From the NCBI GenBank assembly GCA_005116955.1, contig SWDI01000002.1:671316-735315 (forward strand): a stretch of 64,000 bases of DNA. Reading direction: 5' to 3'. Shown piece after piece: positions 28,025 through 36,168 of the stretch. The position numbers were made by a program, and so were the translations under genes. The notes below the pieces were generated by a model. That model ran no database searches, was not told where the DNA came from, and saw only the letters and a list, made by a program, of their open reading frames with translations. The stretch's first letter is position 1, and each line of letters starts with the position of its first letter. This DNA is from Nitrospira sp. (GTDB taxonomy: Bacteria; Nitrospirota; Nitrospiria; Nitrospirales; Nitrospiraceae).

Positions 28025-28262
28025 GGGGCCGTTCCATGAAGGCGAGGAGCGCGGCGGAGTCATTCAGGTCGACACCGGGCCGGACTCCGCGTCCGGAGAC
28101 CGTGGTGAGCCTCACCGGTTTGCGCGGGTGCCGGGCAATCCGGCGAGACAGGATCTGCCGAAGCGCGTCTTCTATGACCGCCGTCAACGACTTGCCTGTG
28201 TCGTGAGCGAAGCGTTTGGCGGACTTCAGGAGTTGATCGTCGAGTCGAACAGTCGTGCGCAT
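28011..28262 (-). CDS. Ribbon-helix-helix antitoxin (VapB/CopG type)
   Basis: 83 residues. The N-terminal strand and helices 'MRTTVRLDDQLLKSAKRFAH' and 'GKSLTAVIEDALRQIL' form an RHH DNA-binding domain, followed by a C-terminal toxin-binding tail ('DLNDSAALLAFMERPHG'). It is expected to neutralise the overlapping PIN toxin and repress the operon. The position 5' to the toxin and the 14-nt overlap support the assignment. Confidence 0.85.
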   Translation of the reverse strand: MRTTVRLDDQLLKSAKRFAHDTGKSLTAVIEDALRQILSRRIARHPRKPVRLTTVSGRGVRPGVDLNDSAALLAFMERPHGPS

Positions 28263-28399
28263 ATGCTAAAGCATATCGACCAGGCGTCAATATGTCAAAC
28301 AGCCTTCTCGCTAGCCAAGAAGGCGAGGGTAGGGGAATTTCTCTGGCGCATGCGTCCGCCTTCTCTCTCTCGTTCATCGAACTCAACAAACCATATAGA

Positions 28400-28606
28400 T
28401 AGCAGGCTGCGGAAAAACTCATTTTGACCTCTGTAGCCGTCGCAGATATCGAGGTTTTGGACGACGCTGAACAGCCATGCAGGATGCGCAAAAAGGCCGT
28501 CCAGCAAGGCCGCAGCGAGCAAAGCGGCGAATCGTACTCTGTGCCGTACGTTGAGCCTCTGAGCGAGGCGAGAACGCCGCTGGCGGACTTTTTCCGCATC
28601 CTGCTA
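28400..28606. mobile_element. MITE-like inverted-repeat element, family 2
   Basis: A 207-bp element with terminal repeats TAGCAGGCTGCGGAAAAACT and, at the other end, the near-complement AGC-AGGATGCGGAAAAAGTC read in reverse. No open frame is convincing; the frame reading 'VPYVEPLSEARTPLADFF' is a by-product. The interior and right end match the 19415-19594 element. Target duplication is not clear. It lies between the VapBC genes and a regulon motif. Confidence 0.6.
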
Positions 28607-28650
28607 GACCGAATAAACCAGATCCCCGCCACGCGCAGCATGAGACGTTC

Positions 28651-28687
28651 CGTCACATCTGTTGCAGGCATCGGTTTACTTCTGTAG
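28651..28687 (+). promoter_or_regulatory. Regulon motif upstream of the 28765 remnant
   Basis: An exact CGTCACATCTGTTGCA, 15 bases, CTGTAG. It is intact although the following gene is reduced to 32 codons. Confidence 0.6.
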
Positions 28688-28764
28688 TCCCACCCATCCG
28701 GTTGCGCTAGTTGTGCGTCCACGAGTGATCAACTGCCCAACCATTTTCATCTCAAGGAGGGTGC

Positions 28765-28860
28765 ATGACAAAACGTTCGCCGCGTTTCACCGCCGCCGCG
28801 CTGGGACTGTGCTGGTCGGACTTGTCGGATTGGCGCGACCGGCGAATAACTGACGACTGA
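28765..28860 (+). pseudogene. Internally deleted sorted-protein gene (32 codons)
   Basis: ATG 28765 has a strong AAGGAGG ribosome site and begins a signal-peptide-like 'MTKRSPRFTAAALGL'. The next bases, read in the adjacent frame, give 'VLVGLVGLARPANN', the helix and Arg end of a sorting tail. The whole mature domain is deleted, joining the 5' end to the 3' tail out of frame. Confidence 0.55.
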
Positions 28861-28937
28861 TTGGACGTACAGTCTCTGTCCGTTACCTCCTGTTGTTGTC
28901 GCGATCTTGCTCGCTCACCCATCTTGCAAATACTTTC

Positions 28938-28974
28938 CGATGCATCTGGTGCATGTGTAGCGCGAGCTATGGCG
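28938..28974 (+). promoter_or_regulatory. Regulon motif upstream of peroxidase gene 1
   Basis: CGATGCATCTGGTGCA. The CGGTAG half is not conserved. It is 139 bp before ATG 29092. Confidence 0.5.
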
Positions 28975-29091
28975 CGAGATTGGATCTCCATGATAGCCAT
29001 AGGCCAGTGAATGATCGGGCCATCAGAACCCATCGGTAGCAACCATTGGCAGCGCCGGCCGGGGCGCAGATACATGAATGCAGGAGGATGT

Positions 29092-31113
29092 ATGAAAACC
29101 GCGCATGTCTCACTCGGTCTGGTTATCCTGTCGGTCTTGTCCACATCCACGATTCAGGCGCTGACCGGAGATGGAACGATTCCTCGTGTGGTAAACCCGC
29201 CCGCGACCAGTGACCTCACGAATCTACCCGGCGATTTGCGCGCGGTGCCGGTCCCAGGCCCAGGCGATCAAGCGCTCACGGAGTACGTCAAGGATAAGCA
29301 GACGGCCATCGCCTTGGGCAAGGCGCTGTTCTGGGACATGCAAATCGGCAGCGACGGGGTGCAGGCCTGCGCCAGCTGCCATTTTCGCGCCGGGGCGGAC
29401 CCACGCTCGAAGAATCAACTCTCGCCTGGCCTCAAGCATGTGCCGCAGCAGGACCTGACTTTCAAGACCGGCGGTCCGAACTATCAACTGACTGGCTCCG
29501 AGTTTCCCCTCACCCGCCTTGCGATTGCCGGACAACGCGGCGCACTCGACTCAGCTACCGACAGCAACGATGTCGTGAGTTCCCAGGGCGTTCCGTTTCT
29601 CGACAGAGGCCCTGACCCGCTGGGCTTCCACGTGAACCGGCTCAAGACTCGTCGGGTCGAGCCGCGCAACACTCCGTCGGTGATCAACGCGGTGTTCAAC
29701 CATCGCCAGTTCTGGGATGGCCGCGCCGAGAATATCTTCAACGGCGTGAATCCGCTGGGCGCTCGAGACCCCGAGGCTCGGGTGATGGCATCAATAGGCG
29801 GAAGTCTGGCCGAAGTTCAAGTCGCGCTGGTAAACTCCAGCTTGGCTTCACAGGCCGTGGGCCCGATCGTCAGCGAGATCGAGATGGCCGCCCCGGGCCG
29901 TACGGCACAAGACATCGTACGCGATCTTCGCAAAGGCAAGCACAGCCGCCGCCTCGGTCGGCGTGTCCATGGCTCACGCCCTCTCCAACAGCAACTGGTC
30001 GACCCATCCGACAGTGTGCTGGGTCCGCTCAGCCGCTACCCGGAACGCGGTCTCCGTGTGAAGTCCTACAATGCCATGATCCGGACGGCCTTCCAGGAGA
30101 AGTACTGGCAGAGCGAGAAATTCGTTCAGGTGGCGGAGGACGGCACGGTGTCGATCGTCGATCAACGAGACAGAAACCCGGACACCGACGAATACACCCT
30201 GCTGGAGTACAACTTCGCGTTGTTCTTCGGCCTAGCCGTGCAACTCTATGAAGCCACCTTGGTCTCCGACGACACCCCATGGGACCGATTCCGACGCGAG
30301 CACCCGAGTGCCACCGATCCCGCGCTCAACCCCTGGACCAACCAGAATCCCAACCATATCACCCGCTTTGCGCTCTTCGGCGCGCACCTGTTCAACGATC
30401 GGACCCGTGGCCCGAACAATCTGCGTTGCAGCAACTGCCACGAGAGCGCGGAACTGACCGACGCGTCGGTCCGGCGAATTGGGTTGGCCGCCAACGGCCC
30501 GGTGCGTAACCGCGACGGGAATATCATCGACAAGGGCTTCAACAACATCGGCCTGCGCCCCACCGAGGACGACTTGGGTGTCGGAGCAAGCGATGCCTTC
30601 GGCCCCTTGTCGCACAGTAAGCGCCTCTTCCCAGACTCGCCACCGGCTAGTTTTGATGGTGCGGCGGTGACGAAGGGATTCGGCCTTGAAGGCGCATTCA
30701 AGATACCATCGCTGCGCAATGTCGCCCTGACGGCTCCCTATTTTCACAATGGCGACACCCATTCACTTCGCGAAGCGGTACTGTTCTACAGTCGCGGGGG
30801 TAATGTCGCGCCGATCGCACAAATCGATGGGACACCAATCGAGCCGCTCGGCATTGCCAACATGACCTCCGACGAGGCTGATGCCGTGGTGGCCTGGCTC
30901 GAAGCGCTCACGGATGAGCGGGTCCGCATTGCCAGCGCCCCATTTGACCACCCGCAACTGTTCGTGCCCAATGGTCATCCGGGCAACCAGGGCGGAGTCG
31001 AGCGCGGCAAACAAGGATTCGCGAAGGACGATCTGGTGGAAATCCCGATGACCGGCGCAGCCGGAGGCCCGCCGCTGCCGGGATTCCTCGAAGGAGTGTT
31101 CGGACCACACTGA
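29092..31113 (+). CDS. Large dihaem cytochrome c peroxidase (MauG/CcpA family)
   Basis: 673 residues from ATG 29092 (AGGAGG 5 nt upstream), with a signal peptide ending near 'STIQALTGD'. Two c-type haem sites are visible: '[20 protein letters not shown]' and '[15 protein letters not shown]', with '[20 protein letters not shown]' characteristic of the family, and '[22 protein letters not shown]' near the C-terminus. The enzyme reduces H2O2 or performs long-range oxidation in the periplasm. It is longer than classical CcpA (about 320-350), with insertions between the haem sites. The C-terminus '[19 protein letters not shown]' replaces a sorting tail and recurs as a remnant at 31935. Paralogue at 37241. 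Confidence 0.9.
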   Translation: MKTAHVSLGLVILSVLSTSTIQALTGDGTIPRVVNPPATSDLTNLPGDLRAVPVPGPGDQALTEYVKDKQTAIALGKALFWDMQIGSDGVQACASCHFRAGADPRSKNQLSPGLKHVPQQDLTFKTGGPNYQLTGSEFPLTRLAIAGQRGALDSATDSNDVVSSQGVPFLDRGPDPLGFHVNRLKTRRVEPRNTPSVINAVFNHRQFWDGRAENIFNGVNPLGARDPEARVMASIGGSLAEVQVALVNSSLASQAVGPIVSEIEMAAPGRTAQDIVRDLRKGKHSRRLGRRVHGSRPLQQQLVDPSDSVLGPLSRYPERGLRVKSYNAMIRTAFQEKYWQSEKFVQVAEDGTVSIVDQRDRNPDTDEYTLLEYNFALFFGLAVQLYEATLVSDDTPWDRFRREHPSATDPALNPWTNQNPNHITRFALFGAHLFNDRTRGPNNLRCSNCHESAELTDASVRRIGLAANGPVRNRDGNIIDKGFNNIGLRPTEDDLGVGASDAFGPLSHSKRLFPDSPPASFDGAAVTKGFGLEGAFKIPSLRNVALTAPYFHNGDTHSLREAVLFYSRGGNVAPIAQIDGTPIEPLGIANMTSDEADAVVAWLEALTDERVRIASAPFDHPQLFVPNGHPGNQGGVERGKQGFAKDDLVEIPMTGAAGGPPLPGFLEGVFGPH

Positions 31114-31249
31114 GAAATATGACACCGGTCGGCTTGCAGAGGATGTCGTGAACCAGGTGCTCTGTGGAGGTTGCATCTTTGCTTGCAGCAACCTGGGACT
31201 GATGCAGTACAATAGGAAAGCCGTTCCCAGGAGATACTGGAGATCCACT

Positions 31250-31480
31250 ATGCCACCGATGTTAAAGCAAAAAGTAACCGTACAACCGGGCGGGGTCGTC
31301 CATGTGCAATCGTCGGAACTCGTGCCCGGGTCCACCGCCGACGTCATTATTATTCCTGACAGCGAAACACCCCCTGTCGAAAAACTCGTGGACTTGATCG
31401 GAAGCGCAGCAGGGGGCTTCCCCTCACCTGAAGAGGTCGACGCTTTCATACGCCGAGAACGAGACGCATGGTCCGCCTAA
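31250..31480 (+). CDS. Putative antitoxin of a PIN-toxin pair
   Basis: 76 residues from ATG 31250. The N-terminal part 'MLKQKVTVQPGGVVHVQSSE' resembles the AbrB/SpoVT- or DUF104-like strands of small antitoxins, and the acidic C-terminal helix 'SPEEVDAFIRRERDAWSA' would clamp the toxin. It overlaps the following PIN gene by 13 nt. The longer open frame from 31148 starts without support. Confidence 0.7.
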   Translation: MPPMLKQKVTVQPGGVVHVQSSELVPGSTADVIIIPDSETPPVEKLVDLIGSAAGGFPSPEEVDAFIRRERDAWSA

Positions 31481-31908
31481 CGCTGTCTGGTCGCGTCTAT
31501 CTCGATACCAACATCTTCATCTATGCGCTTGAGGGATACTCAACCTTCCGAGCTGTCCTGACCACACTCTTTGGGGCCCTCGATCGGTGTGAGCTGGCCG
31601 CAATCACCAGTGAACTCACGCTGGCCGAAGTGTTAGTGAAGCCGTTCTTGGACCGAAGTATCGAGAGGGAGAGAGCCTACCTGCAAATCCTCCAACCATC
31701 CGCCTCCTTACAGATGGTGCCGGTGAGTCGTGACGTCTTGATCGCAGCCGCCCGTCTCCGTGCTGAGACAACCATGAAGTTGCCGGACGCCATTCATGCT
31801 GCTACTGCACAGATCACCGGTTGTTCGTATTTTCTCACCAACGACACCCAACTCAAAACCATTCCCGGCCTTACGATTCTTTCACTCGTAGAACTGTCAC
31901 GAGAATAG
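31468..31908 (+). CDS. PIN-domain toxin (VapC family)
   Basis: 146 residues. 'VYLDTNIFIYALEG' carries the first catalytic Asp, 'SELTLAEVLVKPF' the conserved Glu, 'KLPDAIHAATA' the third acidic site, and 'YFLTNDTQLKTIPGL' the terminal Asp motif. It is a probable RNA-cleaving toxin paired with the overlapping antitoxin upstream. The module sits between an intact peroxidase gene and a peroxidase 3' fragment. Confidence 0.85.
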   Translation: MVRLTLSGRVYLDTNIFIYALEGYSTFRAVLTTLFGALDRCELAAITSELTLAEVLVKPFLDRSIERERAYLQILQPSASLQMVPVSRDVLIAAARLRAETTMKLPDAIHAATAQITGCSYFLTNDTQLKTIPGLTILSLVELSRE

Positions 31909-31934
31909 CGCGGCAACTGCCACGAGTGTACTGC

Positions 31935-32036
31935 GCAAAACCTTTCAAGGATGACCTGCAGGAAATCCCAATGACGGGGGCAGCCGGTGGGCCGCCGTTG
32001 CCGGGATTCCTGGAAGGTGTGTTCGGACCACATTAA
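31935..32036 (+). pseudogene. 3' remnant of a second peroxidase gene
   Basis: The frame reads '[20 protein letters not shown]', then '[10 protein letters not shown]' and a stop, nearly the same as the last 30 residues of the 29092 product. No haem motifs precede it in frame. It is a leftover of a tandem duplicate, separated from the intact gene by the toxin-antitoxin pair. Confidence 0.7.
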
Positions 32037-32191
32037 GGGATCTACTGATCGGATCGTCACGACTGATCCAGATGAAGCCAACCAGCAAGCCGTCGACAAT
32101 GTTGGCCGGCGGCGTTCTGGCGTCGGTTCCAAGCCTGTGAAGCGTATCGCGTGAAGCGTCGTTCGCGTGCGAGATACGAACAACAACGCAC

Positions 32192-32231
32192 AGCGGAGAG
32201 TCGTTCATGTCAGCCTGAATGGCTCTCCGCT
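32192..32231 (+). terminator. Repeated stem-loop, copy 1
   Basis: AGCGGAGAG (32192-32200) pairs with CTCTCCGCT (32223-32231). Loop and flank (TCGTT...GAATGG / GTGCATTGA) recur at 33229-33268. It lies after the peroxidase remnant, and no U tract follows. Confidence 0.45.
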
Positions 32232-32365
32232 CGGTGCATTGACTACCATTTCTACCGAGCGGCGATCCGGGATGCTCCTTTCCTCGCTTCACGGTGAAAT
32301 CTTGGATCCACCCCCCATTGAGCCGGATCGGTGCCGCTACGATTCAGTGAGATTCAAGCACTTTT

Positions 32366-32402
32366 CGTCATATCTGTAGCACGGGTGAGGTTCAATCGGT
32401 AG
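32366..32402 (+). promoter_or_regulatory. Regulon motif of the 32497-34222 genes
   Basis: CGTCATATCTGTAGCA, 15 bases, CGGTAG, 131 bp before ATG 32497. Confidence 0.65.
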
Positions 32403-32496
32403 ATCTGCAGCACGTAATCGACTACCTTTTTTAAGCATGAGGGCGAGCTCATCAGCCTATGTTGCATCACTCGATTTCTAACCAAGGAGTGTCTGA

Positions 32497-33219
32497 ATGA
32501 ACCCTATTACGACAAGAACGCGATCTCTCGGCTTCATCGTCGCCGCCGTGGGACTCTGGCTGGCCGGGGTTGCTCCGTTGCACGCTGCAACCATCACCGC
32601 CGGGGACACCGGGGATCCACTCAGCCGAGGCATCGCCTATAACTGGACCGTCAACATGAGTGGCAATGACACCACAGCGGGATCAACCCCCAACTATGCC
32701 GCCGCTATCGGATCGCTCAGTTGGAACGATCCGATCAATGCCGGGGATCCCATCGGCACAGGCTGGACACACACGTCGAATTGGACCGCGTTGACCCTGA
32801 CCGAAGCGGCCGACCTCACCATCACGCTCGCGGCGAACGGCAGCTCGTTGGTTCCTGCGTTCTCGCTCTATGCAGGCCACCAACAAACTGATAATGGCGG
32901 AAACTTTGGGTGGCATGTCTATAACAATGCCGGAAATTTTGACTGGAGTACGGCAGACCCCACGTACGACTCCAGCTCGTTGAACTATATCGGCAACGCC
33001 ACGGCCTCCGGCACTGACTCCTCGATTACCAAGACCTTCTCGCTCGGACCAGGGTTGTACAGCCTGGTCTTCGGCGGCAATCCTCCTGCCGGGACTCCCG
33101 GTAGTTCAGTTGCCTATCAGGCCACGCTTTCAACAGTACCGGTTCCGGCCGCCGTCTATTTGTTCGGCAGCGGCCTCATCGGCCTCGCCGGACTTGCCCG
33201 ACGCAAGTTCTCGGCCTAA
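32497..33219 (+). CDS. Secreted protein with VPLPA-CTERM tail, paralogue of 34536
   Basis: 240 residues. The ATG at 32497 has AAGGAG 8 nt upstream. The signal peptide ends 'APLHAATITAG'. The mature part shares with the 34536 product the pattern 'VNMSGNDTTAGS', 'GWTHTSNWTALTLTEAADLT', 'VPAFSLYAGHQ' and 'LGPGLYSLVFGGNPP', a small beta domain reminiscent of pre-peptidase C-terminal modules. The tail is 'VPVPAAVYLFGSGLIGLAGL' plus ARRK. Function is unknown. Confidence 0.83.
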   Translation: MNPITTRTRSLGFIVAAVGLWLAGVAPLHAATITAGDTGDPLSRGIAYNWTVNMSGNDTTAGSTPNYAAAIGSLSWNDPINAGDPIGTGWTHTSNWTALTLTEAADLTITLAANGSSLVPAFSLYAGHQQTDNGGNFGWHVYNNAGNFDWSTADPTYDSSSLNYIGNATASGTDSSITKTFSLGPGLYSLVFGGNPPAGTPGSSVAYQATLSTVPVPAAVYLFGSGLIGLAGLARRKFSA

Positions 33220-33228
33220 GTGTTACGG

Positions 33229-33268
33229 AGCGGAGAGTCGTTTAGATTAGTCTGGATGGCTCTCCGCT
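33229..33268 (+). terminator. Repeated stem-loop, copy 2
   Basis: AGCGGAGAG and CTCTCCGCT as at 32192, 9 bp after the stop codon of the 32497 gene. The duplication includes the loop and part of the flank. Confidence 0.45.
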
Positions 33269-33385
33269 CTCTGCATTGAGCGACACTCCAGCACTAGAGT
33301 CCTTCAACGCTGAAAATAATGTAACCTGACCTCAAGGGCTCGCTGCCCATTGAAACAAACGGCCAAGATGGCCAGGGGTAATCAT

Positions 33386-34222
33386 ATGAACTTTTTTTCA
33401 CACCGAACAATGGCTTTGTCGATAGCGGTAATAGTGTTGCTGAGTGCAACAGCCTCCCAGGCGGCGCTCATCGTGCCAGCAGGCAACAGCCTGGTGGTAA
33501 ACGACACCGACCTCAATGTTGCCTGGACGCAAGATGCTAACCTCTTCAGGACCCAAGCCGCCGCCAATCCCAACTTGGTCACGTCCATCATAAGTGTCAC
33601 ACCGAGTGTGACCGATGGTTTAGGCACACACACTATGGTAGCCGGCGACTTCACCACTAGTACGGGCGCCATGAACTGGTATGGTGCCAATGCCTGGGTG
33701 AATTACCTGAACAGCATCAGCTATGCGGGCGAGACCGATTGGCGTTTGCCGATCGTAAGCCCGGTCAATGGGAGCAGCTTGAACACCATCGTTTCATTTG
33801 ACGGCACCACCGACCGAGGATTCAACACCGCGGCCGTCAACGGGACGGCGAGCGAACTGGCGCACCTGTTCTATCACGAGCTGGGCAATTTGGCTCAGTT
33901 CAATACAGCGGGGGGCAGTCAATTGGGATTCGGCGTGACCAACGCCGGGCCGTTTGCTAATTTGGAAAATAGTGGCTACTGGTCCGGTACGGAGTCCACG
34001 AACCCTACAACTGGAACCGTAAGCTTCGCCTGGCTCTTCGCAACTGCTAACGGCGGCCAGGGCCCAGGCCCCAAGACCGGTCAGGGCTCAAATTTTCCCT
34101 ACTACGGTTGGGCGGTGAGCCCGGGACAAGTGGCTCCCGTGCCAGTCCCAGCTGCGGTTTACTTGTTCGGTAGCGGCCTGATCGGGCTCGCCGGACTCGC
34201 ACGTCGCCGGATGAACGCCTAG
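33386..34222 (+). CDS. DUF1566-like secreted protein with VPLPA-CTERM tail
   Basis: 278 residues from ATG 33386. The signal peptide ends 'TASQAALIV'. The body has the DUF1566/Lcl-type pattern: 'LNVAWTQDANLF', 'WVNYLNSISYAGETDWRLPI', 'SGYWSGTEST' and a closing aromatic 'FPYYGWAVSPGQ'. Such domains are lectin-like (FimH/Lcl) and often adhesive. The tail is 'VPVPAAVYLFGSGLIGLAGL' plus ARRRM. It is 166 bp behind the 32497 gene with the repeated stem-loop between; no motif of its own, so probably cotranscribed. Confidence 0.83.
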   Translation: MNFFSHRTMALSIAVIVLLSATASQAALIVPAGNSLVVNDTDLNVAWTQDANLFRTQAAANPNLVTSIISVTPSVTDGLGTHTMVAGDFTTSTGAMNWYGANAWVNYLNSISYAGETDWRLPIVSPVNGSSLNTIVSFDGTTDRGFNTAAVNGTASELAHLFYHELGNLAQFNTAGGSQLGFGVTNAGPFANLENSGYWSGTESTNPTTGTVSFAWLFATANGGQGPGPKTGQGSNFPYYGWAVSPGQVAPVPVPAAVYLFGSGLIGLAGLARRRMNA

Positions 34223-34276
34223 CCCAGCAACACCATTGCAGACTCACGCATCAGCCCAACTTCCTCACGACCTTAT

Positions 34277-34302
34277 CCACCGTCGCTTCCTGGCGACGGT
34301 GG
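34277..34302 (+). terminator. 10-bp perfect stem-loop after 33386
   Basis: CCACCGTCGC (34277-34286) and GCGACGGTGG (34293-34302) with a 6-nt loop, 55 bp past the stop. The U tract is lacking. Confidence 0.5.
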
Positions 34303-34402
34303 ACGACCAACCTCAGCCCAGGACCAAGAAACTTTCTGCCACCCCCACTTCCCCTAAGACGTCTGGTTCTTGGCCTGATCAGGGCCCTCTGAAGATATTT
34401 TT

Positions 34403-34439
34403 CGTCACATCTGTAGCAAGGACTTGGTTTGGTCGGTAG
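34403..34439 (+). promoter_or_regulatory. Regulon motif of the 34536-39112 operon
   Basis: CGTCACATCTGTAGCA, 15 bases, CGGTAG, 97 bp before ATG 34536. No further copy occurs until 39238, so four genes may depend on it. Confidence 0.65.
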
Positions 34440-34535
34440 CTCAGCGAGTCTTGCTTTGCTATTGGTAACCCGTATGAGGGCTGGCTCTCACAAGCTGTTC
34501 TTTTTCGCAATCCTCATTAACCAAGGAGTGCCTGT

Positions 34536-35309
34536 ATGAATCACGTTGTATCGAGAAGGCAGTCTATAGGCTTCATCGCCGCTGCCGTGGGTCTGTGGCT
34601 GGCCGGGGCCGCACCGTCTCACGCCTCGACGGTCACGGCAAATCCAGCCGGTCACCAATCGGGACTCACCTATGAGTGGGAAGTCCAGATGGGCGACAAT
34701 GATTCTGCCACCTACGCCGGATCGGTCGGCGCCAAGAGTTGGGCGGAGCCGGGAAACCCAGGCCCGGACCTGTTAAACCCGAACGGCAGAAAAGGCTGGA
34801 CCCATATCTCAGACTGGACCCTGTTGAACCTCACCAGTGCCACCGGCCCCACGCTTGTGACGCTTACGCTGGGTCGCGGTGCCACCGGGTCCTTATTCCC
34901 GGCCTTCAGCCTGTATTCCGGCGTGGAGGACGTGGTCTCCGACTTAAACAGTCATACCTTCACCAACATTGGAGATACGACTTGGCAGGTGAATGCGGCG
35001 GATCCCCCAATTTACGAACCAGCGAACATTACCTATCTCAGTCATGTCGCCAATGCCGGTGGGCCGAACGGCGAAGTTGAAGGATCCGGAGTGACATCCG
35101 TCTCCGATAGCTGGGTGTTGGCGCCCGGTCTGTACAGCCTCGTCTATGGAGGCAATCCTGGCTTTGTCCCTCCTCTCGGCCAAACCGGCAACCACGCCTT
35201 TTCGGCGACATTGACGACCGCACCCGTCCCGGTTCCGGCCGCAGCCTATTTGTTCGGCAGTGGGCTGATCGGCCTGGCAGGACTCGCGAGACGGAGGTTG
35301 TCGGCCTAG
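34536..35309 (+). CDS. Secreted protein with VPLPA-CTERM tail, paralogue of 32497
   Basis: 257 residues; AAGGAG upstream of ATG 34536. The signal peptide ends 'APSHASTVTA'. Shared pattern with the 32497 product: 'VQMGDNDSATYAGSVGAKSW', 'GWTHISDWTLLNLT', 'FPAFSLYSG' and 'LAPGLYSLVYGGNPG'. The tail is 'VPVPAAAYLFGSGLIGLAGL' plus ARRR. First gene of a probable operon with 35488, 36169 and 37241. Confidence 0.83.
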   Translation: MNHVVSRRQSIGFIAAAVGLWLAGAAPSHASTVTANPAGHQSGLTYEWEVQMGDNDSATYAGSVGAKSWAEPGNPGPDLLNPNGRKGWTHISDWTLLNLTSATGPTLVTLTLGRGATGSLFPAFSLYSGVEDVVSDLNSHTFTNIGDTTWQVNAADPPIYEPANITYLSHVANAGGPNGEVEGSGVTSVSDSWVLAPGLYSLVYGGNPGFVPPLGQTGNHAFSATLTTAPVPVPAAAYLFGSGLIGLAGLARRRLSA

Positions 35310-35487
35310 GTTCTGCCATCGTCCTCATTGGGAGAAAAGCAGCGCCCGGCTCCAGCGACGCTGGAGTCGAGCGCCCTCCCCAGTGTGAACAGGAATCGGA
35401 TCGAGCAGTGGTTCTGTTTTGGATGAGACTCGACCCGATTCTCGATTACATTGACGTCTTCTTACCCACGAACCAAAGGAGTTGTGT

Positions 35488-36132
35488 ATGCGCTCCCATC
35501 GATTCATCAGCTTCCCGACACTTATCCTGTTGTTTGCCTGCACAGTCTGGTCCTCTTTAGCCCAGGCGGCCGCGATTGATCTCACCGAGATCATCTTCGA
35601 ATACGACGGCTCGCCGTGGACGCTGGGCTGGAAATTTTCCGTGACCGCTCCGACCTCGGTCGAAGCGCTGGGGGTCTACGATGCCGGCCAGGACGGGCTG
35701 GCTGGACCGGCCCAGGTTGGACTGTGGCTCGCCTCCGGCGGCGCCCCGCTCGTCCAGACCACCGTTGCAGCCGGAACTGATGCCGCATTGGACGGATATT
35801 TCCGATTTGTGCCGGTGACCAGCACCGCCCTCACCCCTGGGATCGAATATATTGTCGGAGCCTATCTGGACAGCGACGCCACGTCGTTGTTCGGGGGCAA
35901 CGGCGTCGTCGACCCTCGTGTGACAGTGGTGGATGCACGGTACTCGGCGTTTGGCAATGCAACGTTTGAGTTTCCCGGCCTTACCGATCCGGGAACGGAG
36001 GGTGGGGCCTTCTTGGGAGGCAATGTTCAGCTGAATCCCGTCCCCCTCCCCGCCGCCGCCTGGCTGTTCGGGAGCGGGCTCGCAGGGATTGCAGCGTTCG
36101 GACGTCGGAAAAATCGTGCCATTTCACGTTGA
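35488..36132 (+). CDS. DUF4082-like secreted protein with VPLPA-CTERM tail
   Basis: 214 residues from ATG 35488 (AAAGGAG 6 nt upstream). The signal peptide ends 'SLAQAAAIDL'. The domain 'PWTLGWKFSVTAPTSVEALG', 'GPAQVGLWLASG' and 'LTPGIEYIVGAYLDSDAT' matches the DUF4082 pattern of secreted beta-sandwich modules. The tail is 'VPLPAAAWLFGSGLAGIAAF' plus GRRK. 41 nt of the tail are identical to those of the next, unrelated gene. Confidence 0.83.
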   Translation: MRSHRFISFPTLILLFACTVWSSLAQAAAIDLTEIIFEYDGSPWTLGWKFSVTAPTSVEALGVYDAGQDGLAGPAQVGLWLASGGAPLVQTTVAAGTDAALDGYFRFVPVTSTALTPGIEYIVGAYLDSDATSLFGGNGVVDPRVTVVDARYSAFGNATFEFPGLTDPGTEGGAFLGGNVQLNPVPLPAAAWLFGSGLAGIAAFGRRKNRAISR

Positions 36133-36168
36133 GGGCAGCTACCAGCGGATAACGGAAGGACGGGTTAT

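Noticed and set aside
31148-31250. N-terminal extension of the antitoxin ('MNQVLCGGCIFACSNLGLMQ')
   Set aside because: No ribosome site at the upstream start and no family similarity; the ATG at 31250 fits the module better.
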